Source: Phragmites australis (lineage: Eukaryota > Streptophyta > Magnoliopsida > Poales > Poaceae). Taken from it: a DNA stretch of 64,000 nucleotides. Location: NCBI RefSeq assembly GCF_958298935.1, contig NC_084922.1, forward strand, positions 16,804,501-16,868,500, given 5' to 3'. The stretch's first letter is position 1; every line of letters begins with the position of its first letter. Under the pieces are notes generated by a model. It worked only from the letters and a program-made list of their open reading frames with translations, did no database searches and was not told the origin of the DNA. Shown one piece after another: positions 33,582 through 46,255 of this stretch. Position numbers and translations under genes: made by a program.

Positions 33582-35273
33582 TGTAATACCGAATTTTTGA
33601 GAGAAAAAAAGAAGAGATTTGACCAAAATTTTGACTTTTTGATCTGTTGCTCGTATGGACAATCGGAGACCGTGGTTGCATTCATCTCGTCAAGACGAAC
33701 CCATTTTGCTATTCATATGTCCGTTTCAGGCACTTTGTGACCCGTAGCAAGCCCAATAAATTTAGACCGTTAGTTGTTTTAAATAAAAAATATAAAAAAG
33801 GAAGATAAGTATCGGATGGATCGGCCCTCAACCCGATCCATCCAGACACTTCTTGCGCTCGCGTTTTCTTTCTCTCTCTCTCTCTCTCTCCTCGTTGCTG
33901 AGCACGCCGCTTACCAAGCTCCTCGCGTTGTGCGCTGCCGTCCGCCGCGTCGGCCGCTCGCTGCCGCCGATTGCCGCGCCCCGCACGACGCCGTCGCCTA
34001 CGCCTGACCAGCCCGCGCCTCGCCGTTGCGCTGCGCGTCTGCGCCACCGTCACTGCTGTTGCGTGCGCGCGCCACTATCGTGCGTCGTCGCCGCTACCGC
34101 ACGCCGACGTGCGCCTGCGAGCCGCCACCGCCTGCCATGCAAGCCGGCCGCCGCGCTCTCTCTCTCTCTCTATGTGTGTGCTGACCGAGAGACAGAGAGA
34201 GCAAGCAGCAGCCAGCCAGGAAGAAGAAGCCAGGAAGAAGAAAGGAGAAAAGAAAAGGAAAGAGAAAAGAAAAAAAGGAGAGAGAAGAAAAAGAGAAAAG
34301 GAAAAAAAAGGGGAAGAGAAAAAAAAGGAGAAAAAGGGAAAAGTTGGAATTTTCGTAATTTTGTCGGATTCGTCGTCGATCCTTCAAAGGTGATTCCTCG
34401 GTAATTCCTAGACATTTGTGGTTGGATTAAATCAAATTAATCAATTCCTGTCGTATCATTTCATGTGATACAGTTTTCTGTTCGGTTTTCCGAAATATAG
34501 GCGTATACGCGACGTTTTCAGACGTAGGGTTGACGCTTCATATTTTATGTGTTTTAGTGCTAATAATATACTTGTACAGGTGGTACTACTTCCGGACGTT
34601 CTTGATCGAAATCTCTTCGTCGCTTTTGGTAAAAGGCAAGTAACGTGGGGGTGTGATTCAGTACTATGTTTATATTCATGTCTTACTTCTTTTGCAAATA
34701 AAATTGAAGTATATGTTTTTTTTAATTCATTCAAATCATGGATAATGTTGCATTTGATTATTTAAATCCATGCTTTTCTTATTGATTTGGATTGTACCTT
34801 TGTCTCCTTGAATCAGTTGTGGTTTTTATTACGAGTCATTCAAAAGGAAACTAAGAATTGACGTCAATTCACATGCATACATATGCATTTATGCACTTCA
34901 TATGGTGATAAAGGCCGATCACTGCCATCGTGCGTGATTCATACTGGTACATAGAGTTGCATGAGAAGTTGGCATCGTCCAGCTCTCAAATGGAGTTGCA
35001 TCATGGCATTCATACATTTTTTTTATATGATATCTGGAGAATACAGAATTCTGGGAGTTGAATGGCATTTTTTTTTGGGAGACCGGGTTGGAGTTTGTTG
35101 TTACTTTCTCGACAAATATTCTGAAATGACATTCTCTATATATATGTTGGTTATATCATATATTGTCTGCCTGTGATCTTTTTTGTGGTCAGTTATACTG
35201 CCCTATAGAGGAAATGCTGCCAAAATTTCCTATTTTCATATAATTAGGCTTAGTTGTAAAGTAGGGTGTTACA
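33582..35273 (+). repeat. 3' LTR of element C, with internal deletion
   Basis: Matches the 5' LTR closely but is 264 bp shorter overall. The main difference is that the 5' LTR sequence at about 28090-28390 is missing; the 3' LTR joins CATTCTC directly to TATATATATGTTGG. Short TTCT/TCT homology at the junction suggests illegitimate recombination. Confidence 0.93.
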
Positions 35274-35440
35274 GTAAGGCTCACGCGCAGGACAGCATGT
35301 TACAACCAAACTTGAAAGCTCCCCCACATATGCAAGTAAAAAATGGTCTTGAAAATGATATGCCTTCCCATAAGATAAGAAGGCATGTCATTTTCCTTGA
35401 ATAGTAACGGTTAGGAATAGCAACTTATGTTTTCTGAGAC
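35274..35440. repeat. Duplicated host segment, right part of copy B2
   Basis: Begins with the repeated target GTAAG and continues GCTCACGCGCAGGACAG, parallel to 53552 in copy B3 and 25633 in B1. CATATGCAAGTAAAAAAT and GAAAATGA blocks are shared. It ends where the Copia element D remnant begins. Confidence 0.65.
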
Positions 35441-35533
35441 TTTGAGTCAGTATATATATATACATGTACATGTGATAATTGGTAAGAAACCCTTTATAGT
35501 CTGAGAATATTATTTATATATATATATATATAA
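35440..35533 (-). repeat. Truncated 3' LTR of Copia element D
   Basis: On the minus strand it starts TGTTATATATATA and shares ATATTCTCAGACTATAAAGG-type sequence with the 5' LTR (ATATCCTCATACTATAAAGA). Only about 90 of 525 bp remain. The polypurine tract TTTGAGGGG precedes it (35534-35542). A (TA)n run sits at 35512-35532. Confidence 0.65.
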
Positions 35534-35899
35534 CACCCCTCAAACTCATAGCATCAACCACACTGAGTTTAGAGAGATAGAACTTAATGCTGAGTTGTAC
35601 TCTGTGACTTCATGAACAAATTAGTCAACTGAAACTCGATACTGAAGAGCAATCATCTCATCTTGTACATATGTCCGTGTGTAAGAAACATCAACACCAA
35701 TATGCTTGATGAGCTCATGCTTCACTGGTTCCTGAACAATACTGATAGCATATGTATTGTCTGAGTAAAAAGAGGTAGGTGCAGGAGAAGAAACACCAAA
35801 ATCATTAAGTAAACACCGTAATCAACTGAGCTCCGCTGTCAACAATGCCATGACCCGCAACTAAGCATTTGCACTAGAACGAGAAACTGCGATCTGTTG

Positions 35900-37484
35900 T
35901 TTAGTTTTCCAAGCAATGAAAAAACTACCAAAAAATCATAGTAGGCAGAAATAGACTGACAATCAGAAGGATCATTAGCCCAAGTAGTATTAGAATAAGC
36001 ACGAAGTTGTTAAGTGCTGGAGTGTGGAAAGAAGAGACGACGAGAGATAGTCCCATGAAGATAGCGCAAAATACGTAGGCGATGACTATAGTGGAGTTGA
36101 GTGGGAGCAGAAACAAACTGATTAAGGATGTGCACTGCATAAGAAATGTTAGGACACGTGACACAGAGATAAATAAGACTCCTAACCAGATGACGGTAAC
36201 AAGTGGGATCAACAAGAGGCTCACCATCAGTGGACCAAAGCTGAAGATTAAGCTGCATGAGGGTCTCAACAATGCGCTCATGAATGAGAGAAGCACGATG
36301 AAGAAGATCCTGCATATAGTTCTCTTGGGACAAAAAGAAATTCTCTGAGGTAGAAGAAATCTTAATCCTAAGAAAGTAGCGAAGAAGACCCAGATTGGAT
36401 TTAAGAAACTGCTCAATGAGAGGAGCCTTCATAAAGGCAATATACTCATAATCACCTCCTGTAATCATCATGTCATCAACATACAAGAGCAAAAAGAATC
36501 TAACCACAAGAGGAAGTGTGAACAAAGTGCTCAGGATCATGAGCACTAGCAGAAAAATCAGCGGCAATGATCATAAAAGAAAAGCGCTCAAACCAGGCTC
36601 GAGGAGCTTGCTTAAGGCCATAGAGAGAATGACGGAGATGACAAACTCTGCCCTCAGGAACATAATATCGTGGCGATGGGTGCATGTAGACCTCCTCACT
36701 TAGCTCACCATTAAGAAAGACATTTTTTAGATCAAGCTAGGAGATAGATCAGTGACGCATAGATGCAACAGCAAGAAGAGTGCACATTGTGGTCATATAG
36801 GCCACCGGAGCAAAAGTCTTATCATAGTCACAATCATGCTCCTGCTGGAAACCAAGAGCAGCAAGATGAGTCTTATAATGCTCAAGAGAACCATTAGAGC
36901 AAGTCTTAACCTTATAAACCCACTTGCACATGATAGGATGAATATGTGGAGGAAGAGAAACATGATCCCACGTGCCGATACGCTCAAGAGCAGCAAGCTC
37001 CTCTGTCATTGCATGCTGCCATTCCTAATGAACAACAACATCCCGATAAGAAGATGGCTCGGTAGGAACAACACCAGCAAATCCAAAATGTTAGGAGATT
37101 GAATCGAATGGCGATCATGAAGATAATATTGAGGAGAAGATGGAATAACTGAATCGCCAGAAGTAGATGGCTCATCAGAAGGTGACACAGCAGGATGGGA
37201 GACAGCATGAGAATGACAAGTGTAGTGGAAAGGAAGAGGCTCAATGAGACTAGAAGAAGGAGGATCATGTGATGTGGAAGCCAAAGGCGTGGAAGGCACC
37301 AAAGAAGGCACATTAGGAGAAGGCGCCATGGTACCCGTGAAAGAGAAGAAGAAATAGGAACAAGTGTGGCAGGAAAAGTGAGAAAAGAAAGAGGCTCGAC
37401 CAAGGAAGCTAAAGAAGTGGAAGGAGAGGTACAAGGATAAAATGGACGAGACTCATCAAAAGTAACATCCTGAGAAATACACAT
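35900..37484 (-). pseudogene. pol: RT/RNase H of Copia element D
   Basis: Reading leftwards: the integrase C-terminal motif ISQDVTFDESRPFYP (37480), then the Copia RT start with TWDHVSLPPH and CKWVYKVK (near 36960-36910), RHSLYGLKQAPRAWFERF (near 36630), LLLYVDDMMITG (near 36490, the YVDD active site), and RNase H-side motifs CPNISYAVHILNQF and LRYLHGT (36170-36040). Several frames are used, with stops throughout, so this is dead. It would encode the Copia reverse transcriptase. Confidence 0.88.
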
Positions 37485-38500
37485 CTAACGAGCAATAGGG
37501 TCCTAACACTTATAACCCTTATGATCAGCACTATAATCAAGAAAGACACAATCAACAGATTAAGCAATCAATTTGGTACGTTCACGGGGAGCGAGAAGAA
37601 TGTAACAAACACATCCAAAATGGCAAAGATAGAAGTAGTCAGGAATACATCAACATAGACGCTCAAAAGAAATCCCACCCTTGAGAGCAGAGGAGGGTTG
37701 GATATTGACCAAGTATGTGATAGTGGAGACCGCCTGAACCAAAAAATGAGGTGGAACAGAAGAGGCAAGCATAAGCGTACGAGCAGTCTCAAGGAGATGA
37801 TGATGCTTGCGCTCAGATAAACCATTCTAGGCATGAGCTCGAGGGCAGGAGAATTTACAAAATGTACCCTATTCAGCAAGAAAGGAATGAAGATGCCCAG
37901 AAAGAAATTTGCTAACAAAGTCAGCAAGAAAAACATGAATAGGAGTGTAAAACTGAGTGTGAATCATAGTGCCAAAGCACTTATATATGCATAACATACC
38001 ACTATGAGAAGAGATGAAATAAATCCAAGTGTGGCGAGAGAAATTATCTATAAAGATAATATAGTAGCTATGACCCCCTTTCGAAACAAAGGGAGTTAGA
38101 CCCATAAATCTGAGTGAACAATATCAAAAGGCGTTGAGATAGTGACTCACTATGAGGATAAGGAAGCTGAATCTATTTACCAAGCTTACAACCCTGACAA
38201 TCTAAAGATGCATCTCCTGAGACAGATCCTAAAAGACCATGACAAACTAATGAAGATAGATGTGGCCCACAAACATGACCAGGACGATGATGCCAGGAGC
38301 AAGTAGTCGAGGAAGCAGAAAGACCGACGACGGCAGCGGAAGGAAGATGAAGCCAGTTAAGCTCCTATAGATGATGAGAATCATGGTGTCGGGGGCCAGT
38401 ATCAACCAGAACACCCATGCAACGATCTTGAACATAGCAAGAGTCAGAGTCTAGGATAACATGACAACCATGGTCAATAAGCTAACCAGCTGACATGAGC
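37485..38500 (-). pseudogene. pol: Integrase of Copia element D
   Basis: The core region includes GGHSYYIIFIDNFSRHTWIY (near 38070) and the downstream FVSKF segment in the expected Copia order, between protease and RT. Many stops and shifts interrupt it. The expected upstream zinc-finger region lies at about 38200-38450 but is badly eroded. Confidence 0.75.
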
Positions 38501-39735
38501 TGCATGGTGAGTTAAACATGAGCAACATAAGGAACGCTAAAAGAAGAAGTGCTAAGAGTGCCCCGACTAGCAACAGGAAGAGAGGTATCATTAGCGATAA
38601 CAATATGAATAGAAGAAACAAGAGGGTGAAGCAAAGACAGACTGAAAGAATCAGGAGTCATATGAAAAGATGCTCCTGAGTCAAAAATCCAAGGAGAAGT
38701 ACCTGACTGCATAGAAGGTGGTCTCTCAGTGACAGAAGAGAGAGTAGCAAAACCAGCAAAACCTACTGGTGCAGAGCCAGAGGTAGCAACTTGCCGATGA
38801 AGCAAAGTCACAATCTACTACTAAGTATCAGTTGAAGAGTTAGTTGAGGTAGAAACACTAGAGGAACATCGAAGATGCTTCTTCTAGTAGCAGTCGCCTC
38901 AATATGACCCTCCTTGCTGCAGTAGGTGCAGCGAGGGCGACCACCACCACCTGAAGAGATCGCAAAAGGTGAAGGAGTCACACGATGAGCAGACAATGGT
39001 ATAGCCAACACTGAAGGAAGTGACATTAGTCTAGAACCACCCAGACAAGTCTCCATGGAGTGCAGCTCCGTAAGAGCCTCCACAAGCGTGACACTAGGAT
39101 TTTGAGCAAGCAGCTAAGCCTGACACTGCTCAAACTCTAGACGAAGGCGAGTTAGGAACTCGTAGAGGCATCGAAAGTCACGTTCAACATACAGATCTAA
39201 GCAGCACTAACAAAAGTGACAACCAGCAACACAGTCTAATTGACACCACACATCCGACATATGAGCATAGAACACATCAACTATGGCATCACCCTGCTAA
39301 AGAGACTGCTCCTAACGAACAAAAAATAGATAGAGTGCATTCCTAGATGGCTCATAGGTCTAATGAAGATGAGTCCACATCTAAAAGGCAGTAGAGAACT
39401 CAATAATCTCAGAAGAAAATATGTGCTCCACACTAGCAATCTGAATAGACGTTGCACGAGCATCATTATCTATCCACTGAGCACAGTTAAACAACTGATC
39501 ATGGTACAACTCCAAATTTTCCTGATATACGGAGACATACTTCTCATAAGTAGTTATGTAAACACCAATAGCTGATTTGTCCTCTTTGTCAACAGTCGGA
39601 TGTACAGGCTTCGTCAGAAGCTCTAGAGAAGGCAGACAAGAAAAAAGCCACAAAGAACACCCAAAAGATGAAGCCCACGATATGGACGCGCATATGCTGC
39701 ATGAAATTATGTTAGTTGACACCATTGAAGATCAC
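38501..39735 (-). pseudogene. gag: gag and protease of Copia element D
   Basis: The gag part reads KSAIGVYITTYEKYVSVYQ (near 39560) and continues with LYLFFVRQE-type sequence near 39330. The zinc knuckle CTYCSKEGHIEATATRR (near 38930) has lost its final Cys. The protease motif WIFDSGASFHMTPDS lies near 38680. Frames are broken repeatedly. The 5' side abuts element E at 39736. Confidence 0.82.
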
Positions 39736-40527
39736 TGTTGGGGGTTGTTGTCAAGGACCCCCGATGGTCCCTTGGCTTTGCTAGCCCATGCCCATGGGCC
39801 CACCCCTCCCGAAGGCTGCTTTTTGACTTCTAGGCTTCGGAGAAACCACCTCCCGGAGCCATGACTCTTGAAGCCTCCATCCCCCATAGCCATGCCTCCC
39901 GAAGCCTCCATCTCCTGGAGCCATACCTCCCCGGGAGGCTCGGGCAGGCTTCCCGAAGGCTACAGGGTAAGCCATCGGGTCTCAAGAAAGATTTACCAGG
40001 AGAGGAACACCGGTCATCCTTTGCCTGCAAGGATGTGACCGACATTAATTGCATGGGCTAGTAGGCGCCGTCCTGACACCCTGGTACAATGGAGGTTATC
40101 CTGACACCCCTGACATCACGGCGCCAGGCCACAGACTGGCTCACCCCTCTGGATACATGCATCCCAATAGTTACCATGGTAGATATTTATCTTCTATGGA
40201 GGGTAAAAAGTAGTTATCCATGATAAAGCTATGTAAGTCGGCCAGATCCTGGATATTTTGCACATAGCGGTAACTTGTACGCTAAGCTACACCCAACCCT
40301 ATAAATAAGGGGTCATGGTCATCTGAGCAAAGGGACACGCTCAACCCAGCACGAAGGAGCACAATCACAAGTCTTCCTATGATACTCTCCCTAGTCCGAT
40401 CCATATTTTTACTATCAATACATCTGTGGTGTTCCTTCCTCTTGAACTTCGTCTACAAGCTTGAGTCTCCTCCTTAGAAAAAACTCTCGATGTACTTGCT
40501 GGGGTAAGACGGTTTCTTGCTCCAACA
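39736..40527 (+). repeat. 5' LTR of element E
   Basis: Starts TGTTGGGGGTTG and ends TGCTCCAACA. At about 39840-39960 it contains repeats of GAAGCCTCCATC/CCGGAGCCAT type that are missing from the 3' LTR. A promoter TATAAATA is at 40300-40307. Confidence 0.9.
40300..40307 (+). promoter_or_regulatory. TATA box of element E LTR
   Basis: CCCTATAAATAAGG, conserved at 50466-50473 in the 3' LTR, lies upstream of the expected transcription start for the genomic RNA. Confidence 0.7.
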
Positions 40528-40545
40528 GTGGCGCCGTCCCTCGGG
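40528..40545 (+). promoter_or_regulatory. Primer binding site region of element E
   Basis: GTGGCGCCGTCCCTCGGG follows the 5' LTR directly, with TGG at the expected position. The tRNA is not assigned. Confidence 0.65.
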
Positions 40546-40579
40546 ACTCGAACACAGAAGTGCTAAGAGAGGTAGGATG

Positions 40580-41760
40580 ATACACAAGAAGAAGACCACC
40601 AAGGTCGCAACGATGGAAACCGACCCCCCATTCACACCTGTACGACAGTCTAGGCGACCAGGCGCAGGCTGCACCGACGACGACCCCCAACCGGGGGAAT
40701 GGGGGCCTTACAACCACCGCCGACCCAACCATGACCATAGTTGTGGCTAGCACCGAGGGGCTCCCTACCCCGGAGAGTCAACAGCAGGGCGAGGGCCCCG
40801 CTGCACCCCTAGGTACTGGAGCCTGGCGCTATTCATGCTTAGTCCCAACTTCAAGACCTATTCCGTAGCAACTTCCAGGGCACCTTTATTCAGCTAGTAA
40901 CCTCCGAAAGCTTGTTCACTATCAGACAGGAGAGGAACTAAACCCTCCGGGATTACTTCCGAAGGTTCTCCTAGACCAAGGCCCAGATTAGGGGTATATC
41001 GGACTCTTCGGTCATCAATACCGCGACCCAAGGCCTGGCTGAAGACCCCCTATACGATCAGCTGAACCGGCATCCCATACGCTTGGTGGAAGTCCTCATG
41101 AGCAAATTTGAGGAATATGCGTGCGCAGAGGAGCAAAAAGTCCGCCGTAGGCACTCAAAAGATACCGAGACTTCCTGTGTCAACCCCGAGAAGTCACACT
41201 TGGAGGCGGGACCATCACACGCCCCCTCTCCCCCAGCAAAGAGGGGCTTCGAGGAGGCTAATACCTCCAGTTCCCAAAGGGGGCGGCAGCGGCAACGCTG
41301 AAACATCAACAACATTAGCCCTAGCCGCGGGGTTCCAAAACAAAACCACCCCAGGTAACGCGACCGAGGATGCCCAGGAGGAATCCCGGAGCGAGGCCGC
41401 ACTCCGAACCGGTGCTCCGAGGAGGAATCCTGGTGCACTCTACACGGCACAGGAGGGGGACACAACACCGACAACTATCGGACCCTCACTACCTTCTGAG
41501 AAGAATACCTCGGGAGGCAGACGGCTTTGCCTTAGCTGAGCGGGCCACCAAGGAGCGGTCCGAAGATTGCAGGCTACCAACCAGCCGGCGGGTTGATCAT
41601 CTAGCCTTGCAGAACCCTCCGCAGCTGGCCCTACCTTCTCCGCCCCGGTCATCCGCAAAGCAATACAACGACGAGGGGTCACAAGGCAAGTATATCATCC
41701 TCGCTATAACCAGCGGAGGGAGCTCTAGCTGCGCTTTAAAACGGCAGCTGTGAGACTACA
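40580..41760 (+). pseudogene. gag: gag of element E
   Basis: An initial basic segment (IHKKKTTKVATMETD) is followed by a capsid gag domain at about 40855-41130 with NFQGTFIQLVTSESLF, RDYFRRFS, KAQIRGIS and CAEEQKVRR motifs. Stops within this domain (near 40939 and 40972) fit Gln codons changed by C-to-T. Later frames are scrambled. Confidence 0.75.
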
Positions 41761-41799
41761 CACGCGGGGTGTACCACATCGGAGCAACCAACATCCATC

Positions 41800-44700
41800 G
41801 ATAGGCCCCCGAATGGACCGACGCCCCCGTGACATTCACCATTGACGACTTCGAGGGGGTGAAATTTCCCCACTTTGATGCCCTAGTCATCTCAGCCAAC
41901 ATCGCTGAAGTCGAGGTCCGAAGAATACTGGTCAACGGAGGTAGCTCGACGGACCTCCTATTCATACATGCCTACGACAAGCTCTGAATCCCACGGAGCC
42001 AGCTCTCGTCGGGCCACAGACCCCTCCAGGGGTTCAATGGGGCCCCCTCGACGCCTTAGGCCAAATAGAACTCCCAATCATCTTCGGCGAAGGCCTCGCA
42101 GCACGGACAGAAGTAATCACCTTCCACGTTGTGAATGTACCTTACGCCTACAATGCCATTCTGGGACGAGGAACCCTGAACAAATTCGGAGCCGTACCCC
42201 ATCACAATTACCTCTGCTTGAAAATGCAAGGACCCCAGGGACTGATAGCTATCCACGGTGACCAAGACCTGGCTAGGCGCATCGAGTACAAGCACCCTAC
42301 TCCACTCCCCGTTCGCCACATCCATACAGTAACCCAGGAGGGCTCCAAGGACCCTCCATTGACATATCCCGGACACCATGGCCCTCCGTGGTCACAACCA
42401 GAGGGAGACATAAAGTGTGTCCCCATACACCCAGACCAACCCGACTGGGCCTTCCAAATAGGGGCAGACCTCACCTCCAAGCCGGAAGCCCAGCTTCTGG
42501 CCGTTCTACAGGATAACCTCGACACATTCGCATGGACCATAGGACCTCTTGGGAGTCAACCGCTGCATTATCGGATACTCTCTCCAGGTCGACCCGAAGG
42601 CCCATCCCGTACGCCAGGGGCTTCACAAACTCTCCTAGAGCGGGCAGAGGCTGCAAAAGAGGAGGTCCAGAAGCTACTGAAGGCCGGTGTTATCCGAGAG
42701 GTAATCCACTCCAATTGGCTCTCCAACACCGTCCTGGTCAAGAAACACAACGGAAAGTGGCATATGTGCATCGATTTCACATCGCTAAATAAAATGTGCC
42801 CTCGGTATCCATACCCTCTTGCTCGCATTGACCAGCTAGTAGATTCCACCGCCAGTTGCGAACTGCTAAGCTTCCTAGACACCTACTTCAGGTACCACAA
42901 GGTGTGGATGGCAATAAAGGATGAGAGCAAGACCAGCTTTATTACCCCTTTCGGGGTATACTGCTACGTTCGGATGCCTTTCAGCATTCGATATGCTGGG
43001 GCCACCTTCTCTCACCTAGTGCATAAGGTACTGCAACAGCAACTGGGCCGTAATGTCGAAGCCTACATAGATGATATTGTGGTAAAAAGCTTACTCAAAA
43101 CCAACCATGTCACCAACCTACAAGAAACATTTGATAGCCTCCGGGCTGCAGGCATACGACTGAACCCGGAGAAATGCATATTCGGCGCCAAGGCGGGAAA
43201 GATGCTAGGATATCTCATTTCCTGGAGAGGCATTGAGGCCAACCCCAGCATGATTCATGCCATCGCAGAGATGTCACCTCCCACCAATCCAAAAGAAGTA
43301 CAGCGCTTGGTCGGCTGCCTCGCAGCCCTCAGCCGCTTCCTCGCCAAATCCGCCGAGCATAGCCTCCCCTTCTTCAAAATGCTGAGGGACTCCGAACCGT
43401 TTAGCTGGACTCTGGAGTGCCAGACAGCATTCGAGGCCCTCAATACCCACCTTTCCCACCTCGAAACACTCGCAATGCCCCTCCACGGCGAAGGGCTGCT
43501 CCTATACTTCTTCGTCTCTGCCTCTGCTGTCAACGTCACCCTGGTACGGGAGGAGAAGGGTGACAATCACTCTACTTAGAAGGCCGTATACTATGTCTCG
43601 AAGGCCTTAGCCGGGGCCAAGACGTGCTACACCGAGCTTAAAAAATAGCATACGCCCTACTGATGGCCTCACGCAAACTCTGGCACTACTTCCTCACCTA
43701 CGACATCACTGTCCCAACCTCGTACCCACTTGGCGTCATGTTTTGCAACCAGGTGGCAACGGGACGCATTGGCAAATGGGCGGTAGAGCTAGCCCCCTTC
43801 GTGGTAAGGTTTGTGGCCCGCACTGCTATCAAATCCCAAATCTTGGCAGACTTCATCGCCGAATGGACTCCAGTGCTTGCTGAACCCACCACTACCCCTC
43901 CCCAAGACATCTAGACTATTTACACCGAAGAAGCATATGGCTCCATGGGCGCCAGAGCCGGCGCGATCCTCATCTCCCTCACAGTCCAGCAGGTCCAGTT
44001 GCTGCTCGTCTGGATTTCAAGACAACTAACAACATATCTGAGTACGAAGCCATCCGCTTAGGCCTCGGAAGGCACGAGCATTAGGGCCAGCCAGAGTCAT
44101 CATCCAGACCGACTCTCAGATCGTCGCCGACCATGTTGACAAAAGCTTCCAGGTTCAACATAGACATGGCAAGATACCTCGAAGCCATTCGCAAAGCCAA
44201 AGCACACTTCCGTGGCATATCAATACGCAGCATACCATAAACGGAAAACGGCCAGGCAGACACCCTGGCAAAAGCTACCACCACGGGTAAAGACCCACTG
44301 TTGGGCACCTTCCTCGAGACTCTACACCAGCCGACTACTAAAACTCTTGACGAGACGGCCGCTACCATCCTCCCCACTAAAACCACCGACCGGATAACTC
44401 CCTTCATATCCTTCCTCAGTGAAACAGAAGAGCCGGATGACCCAATTGCGCTCCGCCGCATTGAACATCGCGCCAGGGGCTACCGTCTCATAGAAGGTGC
44501 CCTTTACAAAATAGGTGTCTGCGCTCCCCTCCTTCACGCATCACCAGACAAGAATAGGCCAACCTCATCTGGGAGATACATGAGGGCCTTTGCGGCAACC
44601 ATTTGGCGCCTCGCGCCCTAGGTGGCAAGGCCCTCCACCAGGGGCTCCACTGGCCTACAATCATGTCCGATGCAGAAGATCTCGTTTGCACCTGCCAAGG

Positions 44701-45651
44701 ATGCCAATGGATGGGACGACGAAGCCACCGGCCCCCAGCTCCCCTATAGCCAATCGCTCCCATCTGGCCCCTGGCTCGTTGGGGCATGGACCTAATTGGT
44801 CCATTCCCCCGTGCCAAAGGCAACCTTCAGTACGCGGTGTTAGCATTGGAATACTTCTTCAAATGGATCGAGGCCGAACCCCTCATGACGATCACATCAA
44901 AGAATGTCCAGAAATTTTTCTGGAAAAACATAATCTTCCACTTCGGCGTCCCACGACGGCTCACGGTCGACAATGGCACACAATTCGACATCAGACCCTT
45001 CAGACAACTCTGTGACGATCTCGGCATCAAATTATGCTTCGCTACAGTTCGACATCCTCAGTCCAATGGGGCCGTCGAACGGACCAACGGCAACATTCTC
45101 TCCGGCTTAAACCGCTGACTCATCGGCCTAGCTCAAGGCTTGTGGGTTGAGGAACTCCCCAAGGTTTTATGGTCCCTCCATACCACTGTCACGCGAGCCA
45201 CAGAGTTCACCCCTTTCCGCCTCCTATATGGCGACAAAGCCATGACCCCCACCGAGGTCAAGGGATGCTCGCTCCGAGTACAACTCCCACAAACTACCGG
45301 CGAAAGAGAACCATCCCTCAATCTCAGCGAAGGAACGCAGCTCCATGCCATCCAGAACCTCGATTACTACATCGCGAAAACCAAGGGTGGTATGATCCTA
45401 AGCTTGCGCCACGAAACTTCGAACCCGGTAACCTAGTACTTCAACGTGCCCTAGCTCCGGGAAAACGGCACAACAAATGGGAAGGCCCATACCTGGTACT
45501 CAGGTCTAACAGACCTAGCTCCTACCACCTGGCCGACACAGAAGAAACCGCCCTACCACACAGTTGGAACGTGGAGACCCTCCGCAATACTATGTGTAGG
45601 GGCCCCCAGGCTCTGCCCTCTCCAAAGGTCCAAAAACAAATAAAACCATAA
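41800..45651 (+). pseudogene. pol: pol of element E: protease, RT, RNase H, integrase
   Basis: The protease region at about 41860-41980 has ILVNGGSSTDLLF, where the catalytic Asp of DGGSS is Asn. The longest open frame is 42131-43579 with RT motifs NGKWHMCIDF, FLDTYFRYHKVWMA and AYIDDIVVKS (near 43060); its TAG at 43577 fits CAG-to-TAG. A one-base loss in the A run near 43640 shifts the frame into RNase H, whose first catalytic Asp (YTDG in relatives) reads YTEE. Integrase core: MDLIGPFPRAKG (44786), VDNGTQFD (near 44968) and HPQSNGAVERTNG (near 45055). It is dead in several places. Confidence 0.85.
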
Positions 45652-45729
45652 ATTACCCACCCAAAAATAACCAGCTTATCTAGAGGTATCACCTCCAAGA
45701 AAATCACCTACCCTGCAAAAACAAACTCA

Positions 45730-46255
45730 CACAGAGCCTACAAAAACCCTCCGGCATCTTGAAGGGCCTCCGTGCTGAAGGGGTAAAACCCTCCGGTATC
45801 TTGAAGGCACTACCTCCGTGCTGAAGGGGTAAAACCCTTCGGTATCTTGAAGGCACTGCCTCCATGCCAAGAGAACAAAATCTCTCCGGCATCTTGAAGG
45901 CAGTGCCTCCGTCCCGAAGAAGTATATCCCTCTGCCATCTTTAAGGTCTGGCTGACCTACGTGGCGAAGAGACAAAGACCCATGCTAGACAGGCATATAT
46001 CCCTTCGCCATCTTTACGGTCTAGCTAACCTACGTGGCAGAGAGACAAAGACCGTTCTGGCATCTTGAAGGCATTGCCTCTGTGCCGGACAGGCATAAGA
46101 CCCTCCGTCATCTTTAAGGCCTGGCTGACCTATGTGGCGAAGGGATAACCTTCCTGGCATCTTGAAGGCCTAGCCTCCGTGCCAAAAAGGACTCATACAA
46201 AGTATTGATCCTCTGGCACCTTGAAGACTAAAAGTCTCCGTGCCAAAATCATCTC
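45730..46255. repeat. Degenerate tandem repeat spacer in element E
   Basis: Repeated units of about 45-60 bp share CCCTCCGG(C/T)ATCTTGAAGG and GCCTCCGTGC, alternating with a GCCATCTTTAAGGTCTGGCTGACCTACGTGG-type unit (first 20 bases GCCATCTTTAAGGTCTGGCT). It lies just after the integrase, where A has its spacer. Non-coding. Confidence 0.8.

Larger units (their letters stand above)
26564..35273 (+). mobile_element. Gypsy LTR retrotransposon C, chromodomain type
   Basis: LTRs 26564-28519 and 33582-35273 are flanked by perfect GTAAG duplications (26559-26563 and 35274-35278). The primer site is complementary to initiator tRNA-Met, the polyprotein has gag, protease, RT, RNase H and integrase in order, and the integrase ends in a chromodomain. 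This is the chromovirus plan (Tekay/Del-like). One gag stop, a 10-bp duplication and several later lesions inactivate it. The undamaged 3 kb of gag-RT frame and perfect target duplication suggest a fairly recent insertion. Confidence 0.95.
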